Shown in pieces: positions 46,425 through 54,558 of a DNA stretch of 54,558 nt; the first letter of the stretch is position 1, and each line of letters opens with the position of its first letter. The notes beneath the pieces were generated by a model. It had not been told where the DNA came from. It ran no database searches and saw only the letters and a list, made by a program, of their open reading frames with translations. The position numbers were made by a program, and so were the translations under genes. Where the stretch lies: assembly GCF_000506865.1 (NCBI RefSeq), contig NZ_AYSV01000067.1:1-54558 (forward strand), given 5' to 3'. This DNA comes from Pelistega indica (lineage in GTDB: Bacteria > Pseudomonadota > Gammaproteobacteria > Burkholderiales > Burkholderiaceae_B).

Positions 46425-48167
46425 TTATACCGTACTTTTAAGTTGTTGATATAGATTAAAGAGATAAGAATTTACTTCAGATGGTGACAATTTTTGGGAT
46501 TCTTTATCACGTCTGGCTTGTACTTCAATAATACCTTCTTTAAGACCCTTCTCTCCGACAGTTACACGAATAGGTACACCAATGAGCTCCCATTCTGAAA
46601 ACATGACACCGGGACGAGCATCTCTATCATCTAGAATAACATCAATGCCTTGATCTTTGAGGTAGTTGTAAATACTAGTAGCTTGTTGGCGAACTTCCTC
46701 ACTTTTACCCCAACCAATAGGGCAAATAACAACTTCAAATGGAGCGATAGGTAAAGGCCAAATAATTCCTTTGTCGTCATTATTTTGCTCAATAGCAGCA
46801 GCCATAATTCGGCTAACACCGATGCCATAACAACCCATTTGGATGACTTCTGGCTTACCTTGTTCATTGAGGTAAGTCGCTTTTAGTTTTTCAGAATATT
46901 TATCCCCTAAGAAGAAAACGTGGCCTACTTCGATACCATGTTCAATAGCTAATGTACCTGGCTCATCAACGGCAGGATCACCAGCGACAACATTACGTAT
47001 ATCTTCAATCATAGGCTCTGGCAAGTCGCGTCCCCAGTTAACACCCACCCAGTGAGTATTTTCTTGGTTTCCACCACAAACAAAGTCACTCATATTGCCT
47101 ACTGTTTTGTCTGCAATGATGTGAATAGGTTTAACAGTATTAACAGGGCCTAAATAACCCGGTTTAGAACCAAAATGCTCAATGATTTCCTCTTCGGAGG
47201 CTAGTTCGAAGCCATGTTTGAAAGCGGCTAATTTACCAATTTTTACTTCGTTAACTTCATGGTCACCACGCACCAATAAAAGGTAAATAGATTTTTTGCC
47301 TTCCTCGTCTTGTACACTGTACACAACTGATTTAACAGTTTGTTGTAGAGGAATATTGAGTAACTCAGCCACCAATTCACACTTATTCGCCTCAGGTGTA
47401 GGCACAAGTTCAAGTGCTTTGCTAGGGAGGGCTCTTTCTGCAATTAAACAAGGAGCTTCGGCTAGTTCAATATTAGCAGCATATTCAGAATCTGGGTTGT
47501 AAACAATTAAATCTTCACCAGTATCTGCAATTACTTGGAATTCATGACTGCGTGATCCACCAATAGATCCTGTATCTGCATTGACGGCACGGAACTTTAG
47601 CCCTAGGTTAGTGAAGATCTTTTTGTAAGCATTAAACATAATGTCATAGCTTTTGAGCGCACCAGCTTCATCACGATCGAATGAATAAGCATCTTTCATC
47701 GTGAATTCTCTGCCACGCATAAGACCAAAACGTGGACGACGCTCATCACGGAATTTAGTCTGAATATGGTATAAATTTAAAGGCAGTTGACGCCAGCTAT
47801 GAATTTCATTAGCTACAATCTCAGTAACCACTTCTTCAGAAGTGGGTTGTAAGACAAAATCTCGACCATGTCTATCTTTGATACGCAATAACTCAGCGCC
47901 ATAGGCATCCCAACGACCCGTTTGCATCCATAGTTCAGCAGGTTGTACAACAGGCATTAAAATTTCTAGTGCACCTGCATTGTTCATCTCAGTGCGGATA
48001 ATGTTTTCAATTTTGCGTAAAACCTTTAGAGCAAGGGGCATGTATGTATAAATTCCCCCTGCATGTTTACGAATCATGCCCGCACGCATCATTAATTGAT
48101 GGCTGATGACTTCGGCATCAGCAGGGGCTTCTTTTGAAGTATTTAAGTGAAAATGTGACGCTAACAT
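46425..48167 (-). CDS. proS: Prolyl-tRNA synthetase
   Basis: A class II synthetase of 580 residues. Motif 2 is seen in [17 protein letters not shown], and motif 3 as G-C-Y-G-I-G-V-S-R. Residues about 230-390 form the YbaK-like editing insert (with A-D-K-T-V), and an anticodon-binding domain ends the chain. It starts [18 protein letters not shown], typical. Confidence 0.97.
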   Translation of the reverse strand: MLASHFHLNTSKEAPADAEVISHQLMMRAGMIRKHAGGIYTYMPLALKVLRKIENIIRTEMNNAGALEILMPVVQPAELWMQTGRWDAYGAELLRIKDRHGRDFVLQPTSEEVVTEIVANEIHSWRQLPLNLYHIQTKFRDERRPRFGLMRGREFTMKDAYSFDRDEAGALKSYDIMFNAYKKIFTNLGLKFRAVNADTGSIGGSRSHEFQVIADTGEDLIVYNPDSEYAANIELAEAPCLIAERALPSKALELVPTPEANKCELVAELLNIPLQQTVKSVVYSVQDEEGKKSIYLLLVRGDHEVNEVKIGKLAAFKHGFELASEEEIIEHFGSKPGYLGPVNTVKPIHIIADKTVGNMSDFVCGGNQENTHWVGVNWGRDLPEPMIEDIRNVVAGDPAVDEPGTLAIEHGIEVGHVFFLGDKYSEKLKATYLNEQGKPEVIQMGCYGIGVSRIMAAAIEQNNDDKGIIWPLPIAPFEVVICPIGWGKSEEVRQQATSIYNYLKDQGIDVILDDRDARPGVMFSEWELIGVPIRVTVGEKGLKEGIIEVQARRDKESQKLSPSEVNSYLFNLYQQLKSTV

Positions 48168-48230
48168 GGTTACTTTTAAAATAGAAACGTATAATCAAAC
48201 TTAATTATATTTGAATTTAAGGGGCGGTGC

Positions 48231-48833
48231 ATGCTTGATCGCGAAGGTTACCGTCCTAATGTTGGTATTATCCTTTTAAATCAAAAGAATGAAGTGTTTT
48301 GGGGTAAAAGAATACGAGAAAAGTCATGGCAATTTCCTCAAGGAGGTATAAAGTATGGCGAAAATCCTACACAAGCGATGTATCGCGAATTGTATGAAGA
48401 GCTCGGTCTTAAACCTGAACATGTCCAAATATTAGGGCGAACGCGAAACTGGATACGCTATAACGTACCAGAACATTTTGTGCGACGAGAGTCGCGAGGA
48501 CACTATAAAGGACAAAAACAGATTTGGTTTTTATTAAAGTTAGTAGGTAAAGATAAAAACATTAGCTTGCGAGCGACCAATCATCCAGAGTTTGATGCTT
48601 GGCGTTGGAGTAAGTATTGGGTGCAGCTTGAACAGGTGATTGAGTTTAAGCGGGGAGTTTATCTTGAAGCACTTAAAGAATTGTCTGTATTTACTGATGA
48701 AAACAAAACCTCAGAAACGAGGTTTTTACGTAAACGCCAATTCAAACATAAGTCCAAAAAAAGTGTAAAAACAAATTCAGAAATTATTTCTGTCGAACAA
48801 GAAGTAATGGTTGAAGTTAAAGATATTTTATAA
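48231..48833 (+). CDS. rppH: RNA pyrophosphohydrolase
   Basis: RppH removes pyrophosphate from mRNA 5' ends and triggers decay. N-terminus [13 protein letters not shown]; the Nudix box reads [12 protein letters not shown] then R-E-L-Y-E-E-L-G-L. The C-terminus beyond about 165 is a Lys/Ser-rich tail. Divergent from proS and 5 bp before mnmE. Confidence 0.95.
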   Translation: MLDREGYRPNVGIILLNQKNEVFWGKRIREKSWQFPQGGIKYGENPTQAMYRELYEELGLKPEHVQILGRTRNWIRYNVPEHFVRRESRGHYKGQKQIWFLLKLVGKDKNISLRATNHPEFDAWRWSKYWVQLEQVIEFKRGVYLEALKELSVFTDENKTSETRFLRKRQFKHKSKKSVKTNSEIISVEQEVMVEVKDIL

Positions 48834-48838
48834 AGTAA

Positions 48839-50215
48839 ATGATGGAATATATAGCGACTATTGCTGCTATTGCTACAGCTCCCGGAAGAGGAGGAGTTGG
48901 GGTAATACGGTTATCAGGTAAAAATTTACTTCCTATCGCTCAAAGCATTAGTGGGGGTAAAACGCCTGAACCTCGAAAAGCACTCTACACTGATTTTGTA
49001 GATGCCAATAATCAAGCCATAGATAATGGTCTAATGCTTTATTTTGCTGCTCCTGCTAGTTTTACTGGTGAAGATGTGATTGAGTTACAAGGTCATGGCG
49101 GACCTGTAGTCATGAATATGTTATTAGAGCGTTGTTTGCAATTGGGTGCTAGATTAGCCGAACCTGGTGAATTTACTAAACGTGCTTTTTTAAATAATAA
49201 ATTGGATTTGGCACAGGCAGAAAGTGTTGCTGATTTAATTGATGCCTCTAGTCAATCTGCTGCTCGTATGGCATTGCGGAGTTTAAAGGGAAGTTTCTCA
49301 ACGCATATCCATGCATTAGTGGATAACTTGATTAATTTACGTATGCTTGTAGAGGCAACTTTGGACTTTCCTGAGGAAGAAATTGATTTTCTAGAAGCCG
49401 CTGATGCTAGGGGAAAGTTGGCGCGATTACAGGATGAATTAGACAATGTGTTAGCACAAGCAACGCAGGGTGCTATTTTGCGTGAAGGAATGAATGTCGT
49501 TCTGGTAGGTGCTCCTAATGTCGGCAAATCTTCTTTATTGAATGCTTTAGCTGGTGATGATATTGCCATTGTGACAGATATAGCAGGAACAACACGTGAC
49601 ACGGTACGCGAGCAGATAGTGTTAGATGGTGTGCCTATTCATATTATTGATACAGCAGGACTTCGTGAAACTAGCGATATTGTTGAGCAGATGGGTATTG
49701 AGCGGAGTTATAAAGCCTTACAAAACGCAGATGTAGCCTTAATTTTGATTGATCCAATTGAAGGGATTAATGCAAAGACAGCATCTATTTTGTCCATGGT
49801 GCCACCCTCATTAAAACGAATCGAGGTGCAGAATAAGATTGATTTGCGAGGAGAGTCGGCAGGAGTTTTCTATGAAGGTGAAGCAGAGCGTGCGAGTGTC
49901 ACACAGGCGTCAACATTGATTAAGCTGTCAGCAAAAAGTGGGGAAGGGCTCTCATTGCTCAGGGAAGAATTGTTAGCTATTATCGGTTGGCAAGGAGAAA
50001 GTGAAGGTTTATTTTTGGCGAGAACGAGACATTTAAATGCGTTGAAAATGGCTAAGACTGAATTAGAAAATGCCTCAATTAATGGTTATGATAATATTGA
50101 ACTATTAGCGGAGCATTTGCGACTAGCCCAAGAAGCTTTAAATGAAATTACCGGTGAGTTTACGGCAGATGACTTGCTAGGAGTGATTTTTAGCCGGTTT
50201 TGTATTGGGAAATAG
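48839..50215 (+). CDS. mnmE: tRNA modification GTPase MnmE
   Basis: MnmE with MnmG modifies U34 of several tRNAs. The folate domain starts [14 protein letters not shown]; the G domain has [20 protein letters not shown] and N-K-I-D; the last residues C-I-G-K carry the essential cysteine. Either ATG of the ATG-ATG pair may start it. Confidence 0.96.
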   Translation: MMEYIATIAAIATAPGRGGVGVIRLSGKNLLPIAQSISGGKTPEPRKALYTDFVDANNQAIDNGLMLYFAAPASFTGEDVIELQGHGGPVVMNMLLERCLQLGARLAEPGEFTKRAFLNNKLDLAQAESVADLIDASSQSAARMALRSLKGSFSTHIHALVDNLINLRMLVEATLDFPEEEIDFLEAADARGKLARLQDELDNVLAQATQGAILREGMNVVLVGAPNVGKSSLLNALAGDDIAIVTDIAGTTRDTVREQIVLDGVPIHIIDTAGLRETSDIVEQMGIERSYKALQNADVALILIDPIEGINAKTASILSMVPPSLKRIEVQNKIDLRGESAGVFYEGEAERASVTQASTLIKLSAKSGEGLSLLREELLAIIGWQGESEGLFLARTRHLNALKMAKTELENASINGYDNIELLAEHLRLAQEALNEITGEFTADDLLGVIFSRFCIGK

Positions 50216-50378
50216 TCATTTATCGCTAAAATAGTGATGAGAATTTGTTCTTTTTACCTTGTAAAATGACAATTAAATCTAAAAAACATACTTTTAAGTG
50301 GGTAGTTAATAGAATTTACAGTTAAAATTAACCTTTACCATATTTGTTGTTATCAACTTTATTTTAAGAACGAAGCTT

Positions 50379-50759
50379 ATGTTACAAGAACTAGATCAAG
50401 TAGCTATTCGCATTGGGCAGATTGTAGAGATGAGTCGTCGCCTATTGGCAGAGCGTAATGAGTTGCTCAGCCGGTTAGATGCATCAACACAAGAAGGCTC
50501 TACATTGCGTCAGCAATTAACGTCTCAAGAAGCGAAAGTGGCTGAATTAACGACTAGCTTATCTACGCAAACTGAAGGGGTTAAGGTAGAAAATGATAAC
50601 TTACGTCAACAAGTAGAAGAGTTAACAAGCAGAGTTAATACGCTAGAGGCACAATTAAATAAGGCTCAACAAGAGTTATCTTTGTGGCGTGAAAAATCTC
50701 AATCTGTGCGCAATAGAGTGGCACATATTCTTGAGAATTTACCTAATAATGCGATTTAA
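50379..50759 (+). CDS. Coiled-coil protein upstream of zapA
   Basis: A 126-residue, almost entirely helical protein with heptad-like Leu/Gln/Glu patterns (residues about 20-110), ending in R-N-R-V-A-H-I-L-E-N-L. I cannot name the family; length and heptads recall ZapB/DUF904-type division proteins, and it lies 12 bp upstream of zapA. No signal peptide or membrane segment. A role beside ZapA at the division ring is inferred from position only. Confidence 0.7.
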   Translation: MLQELDQVAIRIGQIVEMSRRLLAERNELLSRLDASTQEGSTLRQQLTSQEAKVAELTTSLSTQTEGVKVENDNLRQQVEELTSRVNTLEAQLNKAQQELSLWREKSQSVRNRVAHILENLPNNAI

Positions 50760-50771
50760 GGAAACGATAAG

Positions 50772-51080
50772 ATGGAACGTGTAGAAGTAAGTATCTTGGA
50801 TCGTAGCTTAACGCTAAGTGTAGATAGCTCTGAAAGAGAAAAATTAATTGCTTCAGTAAAACATGCTGATCAATTAATGCAACAAATTAAAGCAGCTTCC
50901 CCCTCGTTAAGTCCAGAAAGAATTGCTATAATGGCAAGTATAAAATTAGCATCTGATTTAATGAGTATGGAATCAGGTGATGGTCCATTTAAGGGTGTTC
51001 AGTTTGGTGAATTCCAAAGCAAAATTAATGATATTAATGCTCTTTTGGATCAAAGCATTGACGAATTGAAATCGATTTAA
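50772..51080 (+). CDS. zapA: Cell division protein ZapA
   Basis: A 102-residue FtsZ-ring stabiliser. The N-terminal strands (V-E-V-S-I-L-D-R-S-L-T-L) and C-terminal helix (M-A-S-I-K-L-A-S-D-L) match the ZapA family. It is preceded by a coiled-coil gene and followed by 6S RNA, the standard zapA-ssrS context. Confidence 0.9.
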   Translation: MERVEVSILDRSLTLSVDSSEREKLIASVKHADQLMQQIKAASPSLSPERIAIMASIKLASDLMSMESGDGPFKGVQFGEFQSKINDINALLDQSIDELKSI

Positions 51081-51108
51081 TAGTTAATATATTTAGTCGA
51101 TAATAGTT

Positions 51109-51292
51109 TTGCCCTGCGGTAGTCGTGACCTTGGTCATTCATCTCTTACCTATGCGTATGGCACAAGGCAGTAAATCAGTAAAGTGGGAGTGATTGTCTT
51201 TATGATGAACCCGAAGCTTTATTCCAGTCTGCCGACTTTGAACTTGAGGGTTCGAGGTGCCGACCTTGACGCTACAGGCGGGGCAACCCCCT
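51109..51292 (+). ncRNA. ssrS: 6S RNA
   Basis: Located directly after zapA as in most proteobacteria. The 5' end GCCCTGCGG (51111-51119) pairs with GGCGGGGC near 51278-51284 to close the long hairpin, and the interior has the expected long irregular helix. GATAAT at 51099-51104 sits at the right distance for a -10. 6S RNA binds sigma70 RNA polymerase in stationary phase. Ends are estimates. Confidence 0.88.
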
Positions 51293-51422
51293 TTTCTATA
51301 TTTTCCTTTTCTTAATTTCTAGACATAAAATTTTGCAAAAATTAATGTTTTTGTAGTTACATATACATGATTAGTCGGTATCATGACCTTTGTTCCATTT
51401 TGTTTTTTAAGGATCAATGTAT

Positions 51423-52145
51423 ATGAAAACGATTACTAAAGTTTTAGCCTTAAGTACTATTGCTATGGTAGCCTGGCAGTCAGGTGTTTTGGCACAAACA
51501 GAAATGACAACTAACAAACCAGCAAATGACCAGACAGTAATTAATTTATCAGCAAGTGTGCAAGAAGAGGTGAAACCTGATGTGGTACGTTTGACCTTAT
51601 CTAAGCAATTACAAGGAACAAACCAACAAGAATTAACTACTCAATTGAATAAAGCGATTAATGCTGTCTTGGAAAAAGGTAAAGCAGATCCCGATTTAAC
51701 TATTAGAAATGGTGATTATGGATTTTGGAGTGTTGGTGATAAAGAGAAAGAAATCTCTTGGGTAATGCGTGGTGAAGTGATTGTCACTAGTAAGGACTTT
51801 GCTAAAGCACAAGCGTTTATTGCAATGAATAAAGACATGATGACGCTTGATAATATTCAATTTATTCTCTCTGAAGAAAGTAGAAATAAGGTCGAAGAAA
51901 AATTGATAGCAAATGTTGCTGAAGCATTTAATAAAAAAGCCAGTGCTGTTGCAAAGGCTTTTGGTTCACAAACATATCACATTAATAGTATTCAATTAAA
52001 TAATAATGCAGGTCGTCAACCTAGGATGTACGCTGCAGCAGCGGCAACGACTTATTCCTCTAAGTCCGCAGACGATGCTGTGAACCTAGAGGGGGGTAAA
52101 GTTGAAGTTAATGTGACGGCTGACGGTCAGATTTCTTTGCGCTAA
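51423..52145 (+). CDS. SIMPL-domain (DUF541) periplasmic protein
   Basis: About 240 residues with an N-terminal signal peptide (cleavage near V-L-A-Q) and the SIMPL core: [17 protein letters not shown], and later S-V-G-D-K-E-K-E and [14 protein letters not shown] proteins are exported or periplasmic and of unclear function (stress protection in some). AAGGA is 3 bases before ATG 51417 but 9 before ATG 51423; I prefer the latter. Its last 38 bp overlap the convergent lgt gene. Confidence 0.88.
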   Translation: MKTITKVLALSTIAMVAWQSGVLAQTEMTTNKPANDQTVINLSASVQEEVKPDVVRLTLSKQLQGTNQQELTTQLNKAINAVLEKGKADPDLTIRNGDYGFWSVGDKEKEISWVMRGEVIVTSKDFAKAQAFIAMNKDMMTLDNIQFILSEESRNKVEEKLIANVAEAFNKKASAVAKAFGSQTYHINSIQLNNNAGRQPRMYAAAAATTYSSKSADDAVNLEGGKVEVNVTADGQISLR

Positions 52146-52902
52146 TAATGTAGAGAATAATCCCTGCAATAATCATTGGAAGAGATAGCCATTGCCCCAT
52201 GCTCAGACCAAGAGCAAGGAACCCTAAATGGCTATCAGGTTCACGGGTGTATTCTGCGATAAATCGGAATGCGCCATAGCCTATTAAGAAGACTGCACTA
52301 ACTTGACCTGTTGGACGTTTTTTACGTGAAAACAGCCATAAGATAACAAATAGAGTAATACCTTCTAATGCCATTTGATAGAGTTGAGAAGGGTGGCGAA
52401 CAGCGCCGTCACTATTAGGAAATACCATTCCCCAAGGAACATCTGTCGTTCTTCCCCAAAGCTCGCCATTGATAAAGTTACCTAAACGACCTGTGGCTAA
52501 GCCTAAAGGTACTAATGGTGCACCAAAATCTGAAATTTGAAAGAATGTCTTATTCTCTTTATGACCAAAATAAAGCATAGCTAATAAAACGCCAATAAGT
52601 CCTCCGTGAAATGACATCCCACCATCCCACACAGCAAAAATTTCTAGTGGATGCTGTAAGTAGTAGCTAAATTTATAAAAGATGACGTAACCAAGACGTC
52701 CACCTAAAATAACGCCAAGAATACAATAAAAAAGTAAATCTTCGAACCGTTCAACAGTGATGTCTAAAGCCCCTTTGCGGACACGATAACGACCGAGAAC
52801 CCAAGCAAAAAAGAATGCTAAAAGATACATGAGCCCATACCAGTGAATTTTAATCGGTCCAAGCTCAAGTGCAACAGGGTCAATTTGTGGGTAAGTTAAC
52901 AT
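52108..52902 (-). CDS. lgt: Prolipoprotein diacylglyceryl transferase
   Basis: Lgt lipidates the lipobox cysteine of exported lipoproteins. The signature [14 protein letters not shown] is present, with H-W-Y-G-L-M-Y near the start and seven hydrophobic segments. Length 264 is typical. Confidence 0.96.
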   Translation of the reverse strand: MLTYPQIDPVALELGPIKIHWYGLMYLLAFFFAWVLGRYRVRKGALDITVERFEDLLFYCILGVILGGRLGYVIFYKFSYYLQHPLEIFAVWDGGMSFHGGLIGVLLAMLYFGHKENKTFFQISDFGAPLVPLGLATGRLGNFINGELWGRTTDVPWGMVFPNSDGAVRHPSQLYQMALEGITLFVILWLFSRKKRPTGQVSAVFLIGYGAFRFIAEYTREPDSHLGFLALGLSMGQWLSLPMIIAGIILYIISAKKSDRQPSH

Positions 52903-53012
52903 AAATCATTCCGTATTAAATAAGATAGCGTTATCCTGTCTTTTGAGAAGTAGTGATAAACTATCGAGTATTGAATTAGCTTGATTTTAACAAGTTTTTA
53001 ATAAGTAAGCCT

Positions 53013-53351
53013 ATGAAGAGATTATCCATATTATTGTTTCCATTGTTGACAATGTCGGCTGTGTATGCACAACCATCTTTAGATGCATCAACATTATTGA
53101 AAAATAAAATCTGTATGCATTGTCATCAGGTAAATGAAAGGCGAGTAGGACCTTCTTTTAAAATGGTGGCGGATAAATATCAACAAGATAAGACTGTTAC
53201 CGTAGAAGAGTTAGCTAAAAGAATCGTTGAAGGAGGAATAGGGCAATGGGGACCTTTACGTATGCCTGCCCAACCTAAAGTGTCTACAGAAGAGGCGATA
53301 ATCATGGCTGACTGGATTTTACATGTAAAAGGTGATGAGCAAGTAAACTAA
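53013..53351 (+). CDS. Class I c-type cytochrome
   Basis: A 112-residue periplasmic monoheme cytochrome: signal peptide ending V-Y-A-Q, heme-attachment C-M-H-C-H at about 34-38, and axial Met in R-M-P-A-Q-P near 88. It resembles c551/c552-type electron carriers that feed terminal oxidases or nitrite reductase. No RBS of note. Confidence 0.9.
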   Translation: MKRLSILLFPLLTMSAVYAQPSLDASTLLKNKICMHCHQVNERRVGPSFKMVADKYQQDKTVTVEELAKRIVEGGIGQWGPLRMPAQPKVSTEEAIIMADWILHVKGDEQVN

Positions 53352-53455
53352 AAATTAGGTAGTCAATTACTTCGATAATAGCTAGTGAACTATGTGATTG
53401 ACAGTTATTATTCTTATCATCAATGAGACAAACATAAAGGACTTAGGAGTGAATT

Positions 53456-53983
53456 ATGTCTATTGAAATTGCCGTATTTGGTGCAGGTTGCTTCTGGTGT
53501 GTAGAAGCGGCTTTTGAAAAATTAAAAGGTGTTGAAAAAGTATTGCCTGGTTATGCTGGGGGTGAATTAGACAATCCAAGTTATAAACAGGTTAAGACAG
53601 GAACAACAGGGCATGTGGAAGTTGTTCAAATTCATTTTAATCCTGAAATAATTTCGTACAAAGAATTGTTAGAGGTATTTTTCAGTTTGCATGATCCCAC
53701 CTCGTTAAATAAACAAGGTGCTGACGAAGGTACACAATATGCTTCAGCTATTTTTGCCGTCAATGCTGCACAAAAAGAAATAGCTCAACGTGCTATTCAA
53801 GAGGCTCAGCCTCATTATGATAAACCGATTGTCACAGCACTCTATGATAATGTGCCTTTCTGGGAAGCGGAGGATTATCATCATCATTACTTTGAAAATA
53901 ATCCTGATCAACCTTATTGCTCTTTAGTAGTCGCTGAAAAGGTAAATAAGTTTATGAAAAAATTTGCGCATAAGCTTAAATAA
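53456..53983 (+). CDS. msrA: Peptide methionine sulfoxide reductase MsrA
   Basis: MsrA repairs methionine-S-sulfoxide. The active site G-A-G-C-F-W-C-V-E-A-A-F has the catalytic Cys14; G-Y-A-G-G, H-V-E-V-V-Q-I-H-F and H-D-P-T-S-L-N-K-Q-G-A-D are conserved. 175 residues is the normal single-domain length. Strong RBS (AGGAG). Confidence 0.96.
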   Translation: MSIEIAVFGAGCFWCVEAAFEKLKGVEKVLPGYAGGELDNPSYKQVKTGTTGHVEVVQIHFNPEIISYKELLEVFFSLHDPTSLNKQGADEGTQYASAIFAVNAAQKEIAQRAIQEAQPHYDKPIVTALYDNVPFWEAEDYHHHYFENNPDQPYCSLVVAEKVNKFMKKFAHKLK

Positions 53984-54272
53984 CAAATAGGCAGGCGGGA
54001 TTGTGTTGTCTGAGAAAAAAATTTTAGAATGTTAGGATGATTTAGTTACGTAAAGATAAATAAATTATTATGTTTTGATGTGTAGGTTTTCAAGTGTAGT
54101 ACTCAAGAAAATTAATTGATGAGAAATGATGAGTCACAACGAAAATCCTACACATTGGGAGTGCCATTTTATTGATAACCTAGATCACCTAGTTCAAGAA
54201 GAATATTTTTATAATGTGCTTATTTTATAAATAAAGTAAGTTATGTCAGTACTGGTTTAGTTCATAAGAACA
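53984..54272. other. 289-bp region without a certain gene
   Basis: Contains one short open frame on the plus strand, 54126-54230 (34 residues, starts M-M-S-H-N-E-N-P-T-H-W-E), with a weak GATGAG upstream. It is unsupported beyond being open. No hairpin terminator for msrA was found. Confidence 0.35.
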
Positions 54273-54558
54273 TTATTCTATTAATAAAGAAATGGCGATA
54301 TAAATCATAATAATAAAAATTATAAAATCCAAAATTTGCCAAGAGCGTGGCTTTCTAAAAATAGGTTGTAATAAACGAGCGCCATAGCCTAACGAGAAAA
54401 AGAATAAGAAAGAAGCTGTAATATTTCCTAAATAAAAAGATAACTCACGTCCATGATATTTGGTTGCTATTGAACCAATTAAGAAAACAGCATCTAAATA
54501 TACATGTGGATTTAACCATGTGAGAGCGCAGAGAATTAATAGTTGTTTTTAATATTCG
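54273..54558 (-). CDS. LysE/ArgO-family amino-acid exporter, C-terminal part (runs off the window)
   Basis: Read from the right edge, residues A-L-T-W-L-N-P-H-V-Y-L-D, then G-Y-G-A-R-L-L-Q-P-I-F and W-Q-I-L-D match the second half of LysE/ArgO exporters, with two hydrophobic helices. The stop is TAA at 54273-54275. The frame is blocked at 54549-54551 by a stop; dropping one base from the T5 run 54546-54550 extends it to the edge as I-L-K-Q-L-L. Too short for a complete frame. Confidence 0.75.

Noticed and set aside
54126-54230. 34-residue open frame as a gene
   Set aside because: Weak RBS, no recognisable features and an A/T-rich setting; left as unsupported.

Overview
The window looks like a low-GC (roughly 40% by eye) chromosome segment of a betaproteobacterium, most plausibly an Alcaligenaceae-like organism (Taylorella/Pelistega type). 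This is inferred from betaproteobacterial-type trimeric porins, a TctC/Bug-TctB-TctA-TctDE module, a RibBA whose GTP-cyclohydrolase half lacks zinc cysteines, and 6S RNA directly behind zapA. Most of the window is ordinary housekeeping sequence. No rRNA, tRNA or CRISPR array was recognised.

Layout. 1-1820: two copies of a 55-bp hairpin repeat, an OmpA-domain lipoprotein, and a two-gene cassette with a Panacea/DUF4065 antitoxin-like protein followed 2 bp later by an unrecognised small protein (probable toxin-antitoxin pair). 1821-6830: tandem glycine riboswitch and gcvT-gcvH-gcvP (glycine cleavage). 6798-8096: duplicated terminator, a small palindromic element and an Rpn/PDDEXK_2 nuclease-transposase gene. 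8097-12679: a 1-kb gene-free stretch with tandem repeats and a structured leader, a major porin, tadA, an LD-carboxypeptidase and a truncated second porin. 12744-15085: yfhL-type ferredoxin, coaD, rsmD and a mntA-hepT toxin-antitoxin pair. 15175-17013: a decayed IS200/IS605 element with divergent tnpA and tnpB, both frameshifted. 17164-23016: ftsY, a CYTH-CHAD polyphosphate-type protein, glpD and a MarR regulator. 23288-27711: ribB(A)-ribH-nusB-thiL-pgpA-pncC (riboflavin, transcription antitermination, thiamine, phospholipid and NAD salvage). 27659-31379: pyrF, dgkA and groES-groEL under a CIRCE operator and an overlapping sigma32/sigma70-like promoter, with another duplicated terminator carrying the same palindromic element. 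31507-39068: an amino-acid-binding protein, an AbrB-family membrane protein and the tctA-B-C/tctE-D tricarboxylate transport and sensing module. 39451-41605: a copper chaperone, an alpha/beta hydrolase and cpoB. 41692-46385: pal-tolB-tolA-tolR-tolQ-ybgC, which together with cpoB is the cell-envelope constriction machine. 46425-53983: proS, rppH, mnmE, a coiled-coil gene, zapA, 6S RNA, a SIMPL-domain protein, lgt, a cytochrome c and msrA. The right edge holds the 3' part of a LysE/ArgO exporter gene.

The most noteworthy signals are: (1) a short inverted-repeat unit (ends TTTCGGCGTGCAG / CTGCACGTCAAAA) found at two unrelated loci, each time sandwiched between two copies of that locus's own intrinsic terminator; (2) the Panacea-type cassette with an unclassified partner; and (3) a striking number of one-base frameshifts in A/T homopolymers, including in groES, tolA, cpoB and ribBA, which are either consensus sequencing errors or real slippage sites. 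This last point affects how every broken gene below should be read.
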